From: an uncultured Cryomorphaceae bacterium
GTDB lineage: Bacteria; Bacteroidota; Bacteroidia; Flavobacteriales; Schleiferiaceae
NCBI GenBank assembly: GCA_913049755.1
Contig: CAJWXO010000054.1
Span: forward strand, 1-8,030
DNA length: 8,030 nucleotides
Direction of reading: 5' to 3'
This document shows, piece by piece, positions 1 to 6,577 of the stretch. The stretch's first letter is position 1. Each line of letters begins with the position of its first letter. The notes beneath the pieces were generated by a model that was not told where the DNA came from, did not search any database, and saw nothing but the letters and a program-made list of their open reading frames with translations. Both the position numbers and the translations under genes were made by a program.

Positions 1-369
1 CTCATGAAGATTTTTTCTTCGACTCTTAAACTCATAAGTAATTGATATCGGGACCCTAGAATTCCCTCCCGTTCGCCAGCCCATAATTTTCAACTTCTGA
101 GAAGGGGCATTAGGTTCAATATTCAGAGTCACATAATGGTAGTCTCTATTCTGAGCTTCTTCATCTTTAACCATCGAAATATTATCGCCTATTACCTCTG
201 AAATTATGTAGTTTTCATTTGACTTAAGCTTTATTTCTATTAATAATTCAAGAGAACTATAATTCATTCCCGCCCACCAATGAGGAGGGTCAATTCTAAT
301 TCCCGAAGGTTGATTCGCGAAACCAGAAAAAGTCAATAGTCCAATAGCGAGACAAATGAAATATTTCAT
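1..369 (-). CDS. SusA/cyclomaltodextrinase-type GH13 enzyme, N-terminal part (cut by window edge)
   Basis: This is an open frame of 123 codons from an ATG at 369 to the window edge with no stop, so the catalytic barrel lies outside. Residues 1-18 form a signal peptide (hydrophobic core, then GFA before NQ) with no lipobox Cys, which suggests a soluble periplasmic enzyme. Residues 24-34 read RIDPPHWWAGM, the hallmark opening of the cyclomaltodextrinase N-terminal beta-sandwich domain (Cyc-maltodext_N) found before the GH13 barrel in SusA, neopullulanases and cyclomaltodextrinases. The segment ending in YEFKSR (112-117) fits the end of that domain. Family members hydrolyse alpha-1,4 (some also alpha-1,6) glucosidic bonds in imported maltodextrins. 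It is the last visible gene of the susC-susD operon, 62 bp after the preceding stop codon. The catalytic Asp/Glu/Asp residues cannot be checked here. The family call is firm; the exact specificity is inferred. Confidence 0.85.
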   Translation of the reverse strand, partial: MKYFICLAIGLLTFSGFANQPSGIRIDPPHWWAGMNYSSLELLIEIKLKSNENYIISEVIGDNISMVKDEEAQNRDYHYVTLNIEPNAPSQKLKIMGWRTGGNSRVPISITYEFKSRRKNLHE

Positions 370-380
370 ATAATTATTTA

Positions 381-412
381 TTAAAAATAAAGGCCGGACA
401 TGCCGGCCTTTA
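381..412 (-). terminator. Intrinsic-terminator-like hairpin between the T9SS protein gene and the GH13 gene
   Basis: A 10-bp perfect stem lies at 388-397 and 403-412 (AAAGGCCGG pairing with CCGGCCTTT plus one outer A-T pair), with a 5-nt loop. Read on the minus strand it is followed at once by a T-rich run (TATTTTTAA). It starts 19 nt after the stop codon of the upstream gene and ends 18 nt before the ATG of the GH13 gene. It should therefore reduce, but need not abolish, transcription of the downstream gene. A role in stabilising the 3' end of the upstream mRNA is an alternative. Confidence 0.75.
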
Positions 413-431
413 AAAATATGAAGAGATAGGT

Positions 432-1211
432 TTATAGACTTACAGCAATTCGCTGGATTGATCTTTCCCCATTTACAATTACTTCAACGAGATAAGTCCC
501 GTTTGGAACTATTTCTCCCGATGCAGTATTCAAATTCCAATTTGCGATATTTTTTCCTGCAAAAATATCATGACTAAATGAATTCACTCGCTGCCCCAAA
601 ACATTATAAACATTTATCATTCCTGACTCATCCGTCTTGGAATCAAAACTTATAGAGACAGGTCTATTAGAAGGATTAGGATAAACTGAAAGACCCTCTA
701 AAGTAACCTCATCTATTGATATAGAAGCTGCTGAACCATCACACTGATAGCATTTGTCCCAGCAATATTTCAATATTGTTCCATTTACTGATGGCACCAC
801 AAGCTCCCTGTTGATATTCCCTGCACCATCATCGGTACCGCAATTATCACTTGCGATAGTAGATGTTAATGTATCAGTTCCTTCATTGGTTCCCCAATCT
901 CCATTGACAAATTTGTAAAGTTGCGTAACACCAATTGAAGTGGATGGATAAGTTACTGTGATCTGCCATAAGTCTGAGCCTAAATCAATCATTGCAGAAT
1001 TTGAATCCGTTGGATTCCAATCTAACATAGCGTTAGATCCATTTGTGCCTCCTTGAGCAGCAAAATTACCGCCGACACGAATTCCATTTGCCGCAATCGT
1101 ATTTCCAGAGGCAACATAATCTGCTACATCCACATGATACACGACATCTACTTGGCCATAAGCCATTGTTGACATCATTAATGCCAACGCTAGTGTAAAT
1201 ATTTTTTTCAT
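432..1211 (-). CDS. Secreted starch-binding-like protein with T9SS type A sorting domain (SusE position)
   Basis: This is a 259-residue exported protein. Residues 1-19 are a signal peptide (ends MAYG before Q) without a lipobox Cys. Residues about 21-140 form a beta-rich module with the pattern IRVGGNF (44-50), LWQITVTYP (81-89) and QLYKFVNGDWG (97-107), followed by NRELVVP (134-140). This resembles the CBM20/CBM48-like immunoglobulin-fold modules common in Bacteroidota amylolytic proteins. Cysteines at 124, 150, 154 and 157 may form disulfides. Residues about 170-259 are a Por secretion-tail domain: LSVYPNPSNRPVSI, then VYNVLGQRV, then NGTYLVEV, ending RIAVSL. It should cross the outer membrane by T9SS and be anchored on or released from the surface. 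It lies 28 bp after susD, where SusE/SusF glycan-binding lipoproteins usually sit, so a starch-capture role is inferred. No catalytic motif is seen. Confidence 0.8.
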   Translation of the reverse strand: MKKIFTLALALMMSTMAYGQVDVVYHVDVADYVASGNTIAANGIRVGGNFAAQGGTNGSNAMLDWNPTDSNSAMIDLGSDLWQITVTYPSTSIGVTQLYKFVNGDWGTNEGTDTLTSTIASDNCGTDDGAGNINRELVVPSVNGTILKYCWDKCYQCDGSAASISIDEVTLEGLSVYPNPSNRPVSISFDSKTDESGMINVYNVLGQRVNSFSHDIFAGKNIANWNLNTASGEIVPNGTYLVEVIVNGERSIQRIAVSL

Positions 1212-1239
1212 AGTGTTGATTTAATTAATTAGAATTGAT

Positions 1240-2802
1240 TTAATAGCCTGGGTTTTGTACCAGGTTTTGGTTTGAAAGAACATCCGAAGAGGGTATTGGA
1301 TATAAATTATAATGTGAACTTGTTGAGGTTCCAAATTGCTCATTCCCTTTAAAAGGCCATAAGTAATCTCCTCCAGTGAATTGTCCGAATCTAATAAGAT
1401 CTGATCTTCTGTGCCCCTCTCCATATAATTCCCGAGCTCTTTCATCAAGAATTTCTTGAAGGTTTAATGCAGAAATATTCATGGAACTATTTCCATAAGC
1501 ACGTTCGCGAATCAAGTTAAAATAACCAACTCCGTCAGAAGTATTCTGACCTGTTCGAGCCGCGCATTCCGAATACATTAGATAAATATCTGCAAGCCGA
1601 AACATAGGAAAATCAATATCCACAAAAGTTACGGGTTCAGATCCCACTGAACCATCCCGATTCGTGTTATTCCATTTCGTAATTGCAATACCTTCTGTAA
1701 AAGTTCCGATCGTTGTAATTGTATCCTCTTGTCCATCAAGATGAACCATTCGTCGAGAATCTAAAGTATCTGAAAACTTATCATACCAGGCTTTCGTAGC
1801 GCGGTTTCCCTGCCAACCAGAAGTTGTGCCAAAGGAAGGAATATCCATGGAACCTCCCAAATGAGAATGAAGCAAAAATGTTGTTCCTCCATATGTTCTG
1901 GTGCGATTACCATCAAAATTTACAGCAAAAATAAATTCTGGCGAAAGATGATTATCCGCATTAAAATTATCAGCATAATCAAGCTCTAACGAGTAACCCA
2001 CACTAATCAAAGAAGCACAATCGGCCATACAATTTTCATAATTTGGCTGCCCAGTATATACCTCTGAATTCAGATATAATTTTGATCTCAATGCCAATAA
2101 CGCGCCTCTATCTGCTCTTCCATAATCTACTGTTAAGGCAGGTTTCAATAATGGCTCGATACTATTTAATTCTGTAAGAATCCAATTGAATAAATCTTTT
2201 CTCATTATTTGCTCTGGGAAAAATAATCCAGGATTGTCTGTCTCATCAACAAAAGGCACATTCCCAAATAAATCTAAAGCATGATAATAGCTTAAAGCAC
2301 GCAAAAATCTTGCTTCAGCTGCCATATCTGTAATCATTATTTTTTCTTGATCGCTAAATGTATGATCATCCATCCACTGAAAATCCGTGTACCTGAGGAA
2401 TTCATTTGCCAGGGTGATCTGATAATAAATTCTGTAATACATGGCTGAGACAAAAGAACTGTTATCATTCCAAGTCATCGAATTTAACTCAGGTATTCCT
2501 GGGTCATTCCAGCCACATACTTCCTCATCCGTAGGGAGCTCTTGAAGATTCCAAAGTACTCTAACATATTGAGAAAACCCTTCATCAATGCCGCCAATAT
2601 CTGGCATTCCTGCTGGACCTTTATTACCAGATATCGCCAGTCCTGCATATAACTTAGCTAGAACATTAATATAATTCCCTGGATCTGAATAAACTGCGTC
2701 CGCATTTAGTCCATATCGTGGAGTTAAGTTTAAATCGTTGGAACATGATCCTGATAGTACTGACGCTAAAAAAGCAAAACCAATTAATTTTAAAGTCTTC
2801 AT
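1240..2802 (-). CDS. susD: SusD/RagB-family starch-binding outer-membrane lipoprotein
   Basis: This 520-residue lipoprotein captures alpha-glucan at the cell surface and forms the lid of the SusC transporter. It has a lipoprotein signal, LSGSC with the acylated Cys at 20. The TPR-rich SusD-like half includes ARFLRALSYYHALDLFGNVP (164-183). The C-terminal half includes DERARELYGEGHRRSDLIRF (453-472) and ends in the classic YPIPSSDVLSNQNLVQNPGY (501-520). Several blocks match the B. thetaiotaomicron starch SusD as I recall it: ELPTDE (88-93), YTGQ (249-252), TRTYGG (301-306) and TTSGW (326-330). Trp98, Tyr304 and Trp330 line up with that protein's aromatic arc (W98, Y296, W320), which contacts the glucan helix. 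This points to starch or maltodextrin rather than another polysaccharide. The gene starts 10 bp after the susC stop, so the two are co-transcribed. Length is normal for the family. Confidence 0.95.
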   Translation of the reverse strand: MKTLKLIGFAFLASVLSGSCSNDLNLTPRYGLNADAVYSDPGNYINVLAKLYAGLAISGNKGPAGMPDIGGIDEGFSQYVRVLWNLQELPTDEEVCGWNDPGIPELNSMTWNDNSSFVSAMYYRIYYQITLANEFLRYTDFQWMDDHTFSDQEKIMITDMAAEARFLRALSYYHALDLFGNVPFVDETDNPGLFFPEQIMRKDLFNWILTELNSIEPLLKPALTVDYGRADRGALLALRSKLYLNSEVYTGQPNYENCMADCASLISVGYSLELDYADNFNADNHLSPEFIFAVNFDGNRTRTYGGTTFLLHSHLGGSMDIPSFGTTSGWQGNRATKAWYDKFSDTLDSRRMVHLDGQEDTITTIGTFTEGIAITKWNNTNRDGSVGSEPVTFVDIDFPMFRLADIYLMYSECAARTGQNTSDGVGYFNLIRERAYGNSSMNISALNLQEILDERARELYGEGHRRSDLIRFGQFTGGDYLWPFKGNEQFGTSTSSHYNLYPIPSSDVLSNQNLVQNPGY

Positions 2803-2812
2803 TTTATATCAA

Positions 2813-5800
2813 TTAAAAATTAACAGTGACTTGTATATTAAATACCCTAGGTCTGGGATAAATCATATTGTCTATTCCACCTGCGACCTCGGGGTCTAAA
2901 CCCGAATAGCTTGTAATTACTAGGGCATTTTGTAGAGAGAGGTTTACGCTAGTAGCAAACTGATCTTTGTATAGTGCTCCAAAATTGTAACCGAGATATA
3001 AATTATCTAAACGTAAAAAAGAGGCATCCTCTAAATAATATGATGATAAGTATTGAGGGAACCTGAATTCTGAATTCAAGTAATCTGTCGTTAAATTATT
3101 CAAATGGCGCATCGAACCTCCAACCTCAAAATAATTGGCATGAGTTGCATTCAGGTTGTTATACATAACCTGACCTGTCTCTGCTCTCCAAGTCATGCCT
3201 CCAGAAAATCTCTTATGCGAAAACGATGTATTAAACGCAAACATTTGCCGAGGCTCGGGACTAGAATTCACATGAGCAATAAGATCACTAGAGTTGATAA
3301 TCCCATCACCATTTTGATCAACATATGCCTCATAATTATCAATCTTACCATTGCCGTCTACATCTACAATCCCTGAATAAGAATCAATGTTTCCGCTCCT
3401 CTCAATTGGTTTATTATTGGCATCATATATCTGTTCATAGGTGAAAAACGTGAACATCGGCATTCCTAAAGCATGGATCTGAATAGTATTTCCTACTCCG
3501 CCAGAAATTCCGCCAACTTGGATTCCCGGTGACGAAGTGTCTTGAACTATCGACAATTTTGTGATCTGATTTCGATTTCTCGTAGCGTTAAAGCCCACAT
3601 CCCAATTGGTATTCGGGTTATTTATTAGTACAAAATTTATTGATGCCTCTAGACCATTATTAGTCATTGCACCTACATTGGTTAAAACACTATTTGAGAA
3701 GTTTGTTCCAGCAGGAATTGGTATAACTGCCAATAAATCTGTTGTGTTCTTGTTGTAGAAATCTATAGAGCCATTTACTCTTCCCTTTAGAAAACCATAG
3801 TCTAATGCAATATTACTTGTCGCTGTTTTTTCCCATTGTAAATTATAATCATAGGCATCCGGCCGCAGAACATCAACAAAAGAATTACCAAATTGATATT
3901 GAGCTGTGGCTGTTCCATAATTGTAATTCGGGATATATCCGTAGTCATTAAATATATCTTGCTGGCCAGTAACTCCATATCCAACTCTTAATTTTAGTCT
4001 TGACAAGAACTTGAGATCTTTAAAAAAATCTTCTTCATTAATATTCCATCCCAAAGCAGCAGAAGGAAAGAATCCCCACCGTGCTGTTTTTGAAAATCTT
4101 GAAGATCCGTCAGAGCGGACAGTGGTGGTTAGCAAATATTTATTACTAATATTAAAATTGGCTCTCCCATAAAATGACATAAGAGCATTTTCCGTAAAAA
4201 AAGGATTAGGATTTGCAGGGGAAATTGTATCTCCTGACGCACTTAAATTAGGATAGGTAGGAGATGATGAACTCCAATGCTGGAAAGAATACCCACCGGT
4301 AAAATCCGAACTAATATTACTAGTTAAATCTTCTTTGTAATTAGCATATAATTCGATCAGTCTATTCGTTCTTGTTGATTGATATTGATTGTCTTCTCCT
4401 CCATTGTTGAAATTCATAGCGGCATCACCAGGAACACGAACTGTACCACTAGTAGATGATTGTTCTCCACCAATATTCACAAATAAATGCAAGTCTTTTG
4501 ACGATATTGGTTGATAATCAAAAAGAATATTACCTAAAAAACGATTATTTCTCTGAAGATCTTCTCTGAGATTTAATAGCCCAACGGGATTTCTTGGCGA
4601 GAGGACCGATGGATTTCCATTTGGCATTAGCCACTCGAAATATCCACCATAAGAACTTGTATCATCTGATAAAACCGGTCGAGTGGGATCAAAAAATACA
4701 GCAGTTCCTATAGCGCCTTGATTCGCATAAGCATTGTCTGAACTTATTAGTTTCGCACTTGTATTTGCTTTCAATTTGCCATTAAAAAAGCTTGGCGTGG
4801 CGTTAAGGGTTGCGCTATATCTATCCAGCTGCGATGTCTTTAAAACTCCTGCTTCTTTGTAGTAGCCTAACCCTAAGCGATAAGGTATTTTTTTGAGACC
4901 CCCTGAGAGTGATACATTGTAGTCATTTACCGCACCTGTCTGATATATCTCGTTTTGCCAATCGGTATATGTATCTGGGTCGGATGTTCCAAGCCTCGCC
5001 ACTTGACTAGAAGTCCCTTTCTCAGCAATTAAATTACGGAATTGATCTGTACTTAAAACATCAATTCGATTATTCACTCTCTTTGTAGATCTCAAATAAT
5101 TAAAATTTACCGCAAATGATTCGCTGGCTTTCCCTTTTTTCGTGGTAACAAGAATAACTCCATTAGCTGCCCTTGATCCATAAATCGCAGTTGCAGAAGC
5201 ATCCTTAAGGATTGTAAAACTCTCTATATCCATAGGGTTCAGCAAGCCCAAACCATCAGAAGGAAGTCCATCAATAACAATCAAAGGATCATTACTGGCA
5301 TTTAGTGAGGATCCTCCTCTTATTCTAATTCTGCTCCCTGCTCCTGGCATACCACTATTCGATGTAATTCGAACACCGGGGGTTTTCCCCACAATCAGTG
5401 CCTCGGGAGTAGAAAAAGCGCCTTTCTGAAAAGATTTTGATTTTACCGATACCAATGAGCCTGTCAAATCTTTTATATTTTGAGAACCATATCCAACGAC
5501 AACAATTTCATCTAATTCGTTAGATGATGGATTCAAAGAAACATTTAAAACATTTTCACTAATCTCATTCTCAATGGTTTCAAAACCCAAAGCAGAAAAT
5601 ACTAAAACTGCATTTTTGGCGATTTCAATCGAATACTCTCCATCAAAGTTTGTAACAGAGCCATTGTTTGTTCCTTTTTCTTTTACAGAAACAGAAGGGA
5701 CTGGTTCGCCTGATATTTTGTCGGAAACCGTACCTGAAATTATAGTTTGAGCAATAATTGAAGTGCTAGAAATACAAAAAAATATCGCTGCACCAATAGT

Positions 5801-5815
5801 ATGTTTCCAGTTCAT
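2813..5815 (-). CDS. susC: SusC/RagA-family TonB-dependent outer-membrane transporter
   Basis: This 1000-residue beta-barrel transporter imports oligosaccharide across the outer membrane using TonB energy, paired with SusD. Numbered from the ATG at 5815: signal peptide 1-22 (IIA before Q); carboxypeptidase-regulatory-like domain about 26-95 (ISGTVSD, NFDGEYSI, LGFETIE); TonB box DEIVVVGYG 102-110; plug domain about 112-228 with NDPLIVIDGLP (175-185) and LKDASATAIYGSRAANGVIL (203-222); then the barrel, ending PRPRVFNIQVTVNF. About residues 813-845 hold two Asp-rich EF-hand-like loops (DVDGNGKID and DQNGDGIIN), probably Ca-binding in a surface loop. An in-frame TTG two codons upstream (5821) could also be read as a start, but the ATG is preferred because ATG is the usual initiator and the signal peptide is complete from it. 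It is the first gene of the operon. The starch substrate is inferred from the partner susD. Confidence 0.95.
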   Translation of the reverse strand: MNWKHTIGAAIFFCISSTSIIAQTIISGTVSDKISGEPVPSVSVKEKGTNNGSVTNFDGEYSIEIAKNAVLVFSALGFETIENEISENVLNVSLNPSSNELDEIVVVGYGSQNIKDLTGSLVSVKSKSFQKGAFSTPEALIVGKTPGVRITSNSGMPGAGSRIRIRGGSSLNASNDPLIVIDGLPSDGLGLLNPMDIESFTILKDASATAIYGSRAANGVILVTTKKGKASESFAVNFNYLRSTKRVNNRIDVLSTDQFRNLIAEKGTSSQVARLGTSDPDTYTDWQNEIYQTGAVNDYNVSLSGGLKKIPYRLGLGYYKEAGVLKTSQLDRYSATLNATPSFFNGKLKANTSAKLISSDNAYANQGAIGTAVFFDPTRPVLSDDTSSYGGYFEWLMPNGNPSVLSPRNPVGLLNLREDLQRNNRFLGNILFDYQPISSKDLHLFVNIGGEQSSTSGTVRVPGDAAMNFNNGGEDNQYQSTRTNRLIELYANYKEDLTSNISSDFTGGYSFQHWSSSSPTYPNLSASGDTISPANPNPFFTENALMSFYGRANFNISNKYLLTTTVRSDGSSRFSKTARWGFFPSAALGWNINEEDFFKDLKFLSRLKLRVGYGVTGQQDIFNDYGYIPNYNYGTATAQYQFGNSFVDVLRPDAYDYNLQWEKTATSNIALDYGFLKGRVNGSIDFYNKNTTDLLAVIPIPAGTNFSNSVLTNVGAMTNNGLEASINFVLINNPNTNWDVGFNATRNRNQITKLSIVQDTSSPGIQVGGISGGVGNTIQIHALGMPMFTFFTYEQIYDANNKPIERSGNIDSYSGIVDVDGNGKIDNYEAYVDQNGDGIINSSDLIAHVNSSPEPRQMFAFNTSFSHKRFSGGMTWRAETGQVMYNNLNATHANYFEVGGSMRHLNNLTTDYLNSEFRFPQYLSSYYLEDASFLRLDNLYLGYNFGALYKDQFATSVNLSLQNALVITSYSGLDPEVAGGIDNMIYPRPRVFNIQVTVNF

Positions 5816-5859
5816 TGTCAAGATATTATTGAAAGTTAAATATATATCGAAATAATGAA

Positions 5860-5876
5860 AGTGTATAATTTACACT
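5860..5876. repeat. Short inverted repeat in the susC leader region
   Basis: AGTGTA (5860-5865) and TACACT (5871-5876) are perfect complementary arms separated by 5 bp, centred about 52 bp upstream of the susC ATG. It could be a dimeric-repressor operator or a small RNA hairpin in the leader. With only 6-bp arms, chance in AT-rich DNA is possible. Confidence 0.35.
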
Positions 5877-5930
5877 ATAGTAAATTTTACCATAAGTCCA
5901 TTTCAATTGTTTTTTTTAAGAAAAGGGATG

Positions 5931-5953
5931 AGTTCGTTTCGAAAACGAAAACT
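5931..5953. repeat. Imperfect palindrome, candidate operator upstream of susC
   Basis: The core CGTTT-CGA-AAACG (5935-5947) is a perfect 5-bp-arm palindrome. With one or two extra A residues on the right side the symmetry extends outward to AGTT (5931-5934) and AACT (5950-5953). It also contains a tandem CGAAAACGAAAAC. The CG-centred, A/T-flanked form recalls LacI-family operators, which include maltose regulators, but no such regulator is in the window. It lies about 118-138 bp upstream of the susC ATG. It is not followed by a T run, so a terminator for the bacilliredoxin gene is less likely. Confidence 0.35.
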
Positions 5954-5976
5954 TTAAAATCTATGACTAATAATCT

Positions 5977-6393
5977 TCAACAGTGTTCTGTAAAAGCAGA
6001 CATCAAGTTTTCTGAAATCATTTCGGCTGGCCTTCCTTCTATATGGTGACGTTCTAGCATGTGAACTAATTCCCCGTCTTTGAATAAGGCCATACATGGA
6101 GATGATGGAGGAAATGGAAGCATGAGATCTCTTGCTTTATCTACGGACTCTTTATCATTTCCGGCAAATGCTGTTATTAAGTGGTCAGGCTTTTTCGATG
6201 CTTGGTCGACTGCCATTCTAACTCCTGGTCTTGCAGCTGCCGCCGCGCAACCACAGACAGAGTTTATGACTACTAAAGTTGTTCCTTTCCCATTCGTTAT
6301 GGCATCTTCCATCGGATTAGATTCACGGATTTCATGAAACCCAGCATTTGTCAATTCTTTTCGCATTGGTTCGATTAAATCTTCTGGATACAT
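5977..6393 (-). CDS. Bacilliredoxin, BrxA/BrxB family (YphP/YqiW-like, DUF1094)
   Basis: This 138-residue cytoplasmic thioredoxin-like protein has no signal peptide. The family's near-invariant blocks are present in order: MYPEDLIEPMRKEL (1-14), GTTLVVINSVCGCAAAAARP (37-56) with the active-site Cys47-Gly-Cys49, FAGNDKES (76-83), PPSSP (95-99), MALFKDGELVHMLERHHIEG (101-120), and a C-terminal Cys138. In Bacillus these proteins remove bacillithiol from mixed disulfides on oxidised proteins. Here the low-molecular-weight thiol partner is unknown; related thiols have been reported or predicted in some Bacteroidota and Chlorobi. Cys100, between PPSSP and MALF, is where I would expect Ser in typical members. 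Length is normal. Its own candidate promoter lies about 56 bp upstream, and it precedes the susC operon by 161 bp in the same direction. No functional link to glucan use is evident. Confidence 0.93.
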   Translation of the reverse strand: MYPEDLIEPMRKELTNAGFHEIRESNPMEDAITNGKGTTLVVINSVCGCAAAAARPGVRMAVDQASKKPDHLITAFAGNDKESVDKARDLMLPFPPSSPCMALFKDGELVHMLERHHIEGRPAEMISENLMSAFTEHC

Positions 6394-6448
6394 AATGTAT
6401 AATTTTAAAGTATGTCTTGAACTAAATATGATTTATCATTGATATGGT

Positions 6449-6480
6449 CAAATTTAATGCCGAATAATTTCAAACGACAA
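6449..6480 (-). promoter_or_regulatory. Candidate Bacteroidota-type promoter for the bacilliredoxin gene
   Basis: On the minus strand TAAATTTG (6456-6449) matches the -7 consensus TAnnTTTG exactly, with TTG (6480-6478) 21 bp upstream in the -33 position. Transcription would begin near 6443, giving a leader of about 50 nt before the ATG at 6393. The assignment rests on consensus and spacing only. Confidence 0.5.
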
Positions 6481-6486
6481 CTTGTC
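6476..6486. repeat. 11-bp palindrome shared by two divergent promoters
   Basis: GACAA-C-TTGTC is a perfect 5-bp-arm palindrome. Each arm supplies the TTG of a candidate -33 element, one per strand, so the two promoters are back to back and could compete for the sigma factor or share a regulator. Confidence 0.4.
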
Positions 6487-6510
6487 AGAAAAAATAAAAT
6501 TTTACATTTT
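6482..6510 (+). promoter_or_regulatory. Candidate Bacteroidota-type promoter for the LolA-like/permease operon
   Basis: TTG (6482-6484) is followed after 18 bp by TACATTTT (6503-6510), which matches TAnnTTTG at all but the last base. Transcription would begin near 6517, leaving about 60 nt before the ATG at 6578. It is weaker than the opposing promoter because of the missing G. Confidence 0.35.
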
Positions 6511-6577
6511 ATTTTTAGATTCGGGTATTTGTTCGAGAAGCTATCTATTAATTTTACCTGAAGATCTTACCACAACG

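Larger units (their letters stand above)
5816..5976 (-). promoter_or_regulatory. Upstream region of the susC operon
   Basis: These 161 bp separate the bacilliredoxin stop from the susC ATG and should hold the operon promoter and leader, unless transcription reads through from the bacilliredoxin gene. No full TAnnTTTG match is seen on the minus strand. The nearest are TAGATTTT (around 5955-5962) and TAACTTTC (close to the ATG), each one base off and neither with a well-spaced TTG. Two inverted repeats are present and listed separately. The region is strongly AT-rich with an 8-9 base T run (plus strand, 5910-5917). A weak promoter helped by an activator would fit, but this is inference. Confidence 0.4.

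Noticed and set aside
1221..1448. Minus-strand open frame of 75 codons in another frame of the susD 3' end
   Set aside because: It overlaps the conserved C-terminal block of SusD and has no family features of its own.
3104..3376. Plus-strand open frame of 90 codons inside susC
   Set aside because: It lies fully antisense to a well-supported SusC barrel, has no recognisable domain, and looks like a chance frame.
5931..5953. Intrinsic terminator of the bacilliredoxin gene
   Set aside because: The stem is short and bulged and is not followed by a T run on the minus strand (CATCCC follows), so a protein-binding site is favoured.
5855..6049. Plus-strand open frame of 64 codons across the susC upstream region
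   Set aside because: It overlaps the 3' end of the bacilliredoxin gene and AT-rich regulatory DNA, and the product has no signal peptide or domain.
6080..6337. Plus-strand open frame of 85 codons opposite the bacilliredoxin gene
   Set aside because: The opposite strand encodes every conserved bacilliredoxin block; the low-complexity Ala run here mirrors the CGCAAAAA codons.
6482..6577. N-terminal extension of the LolA-like protein from a TTG
   Set aside because: It would put 32 residues before a clean signal peptide and uses the TTG of the probable promoter as a start codon.
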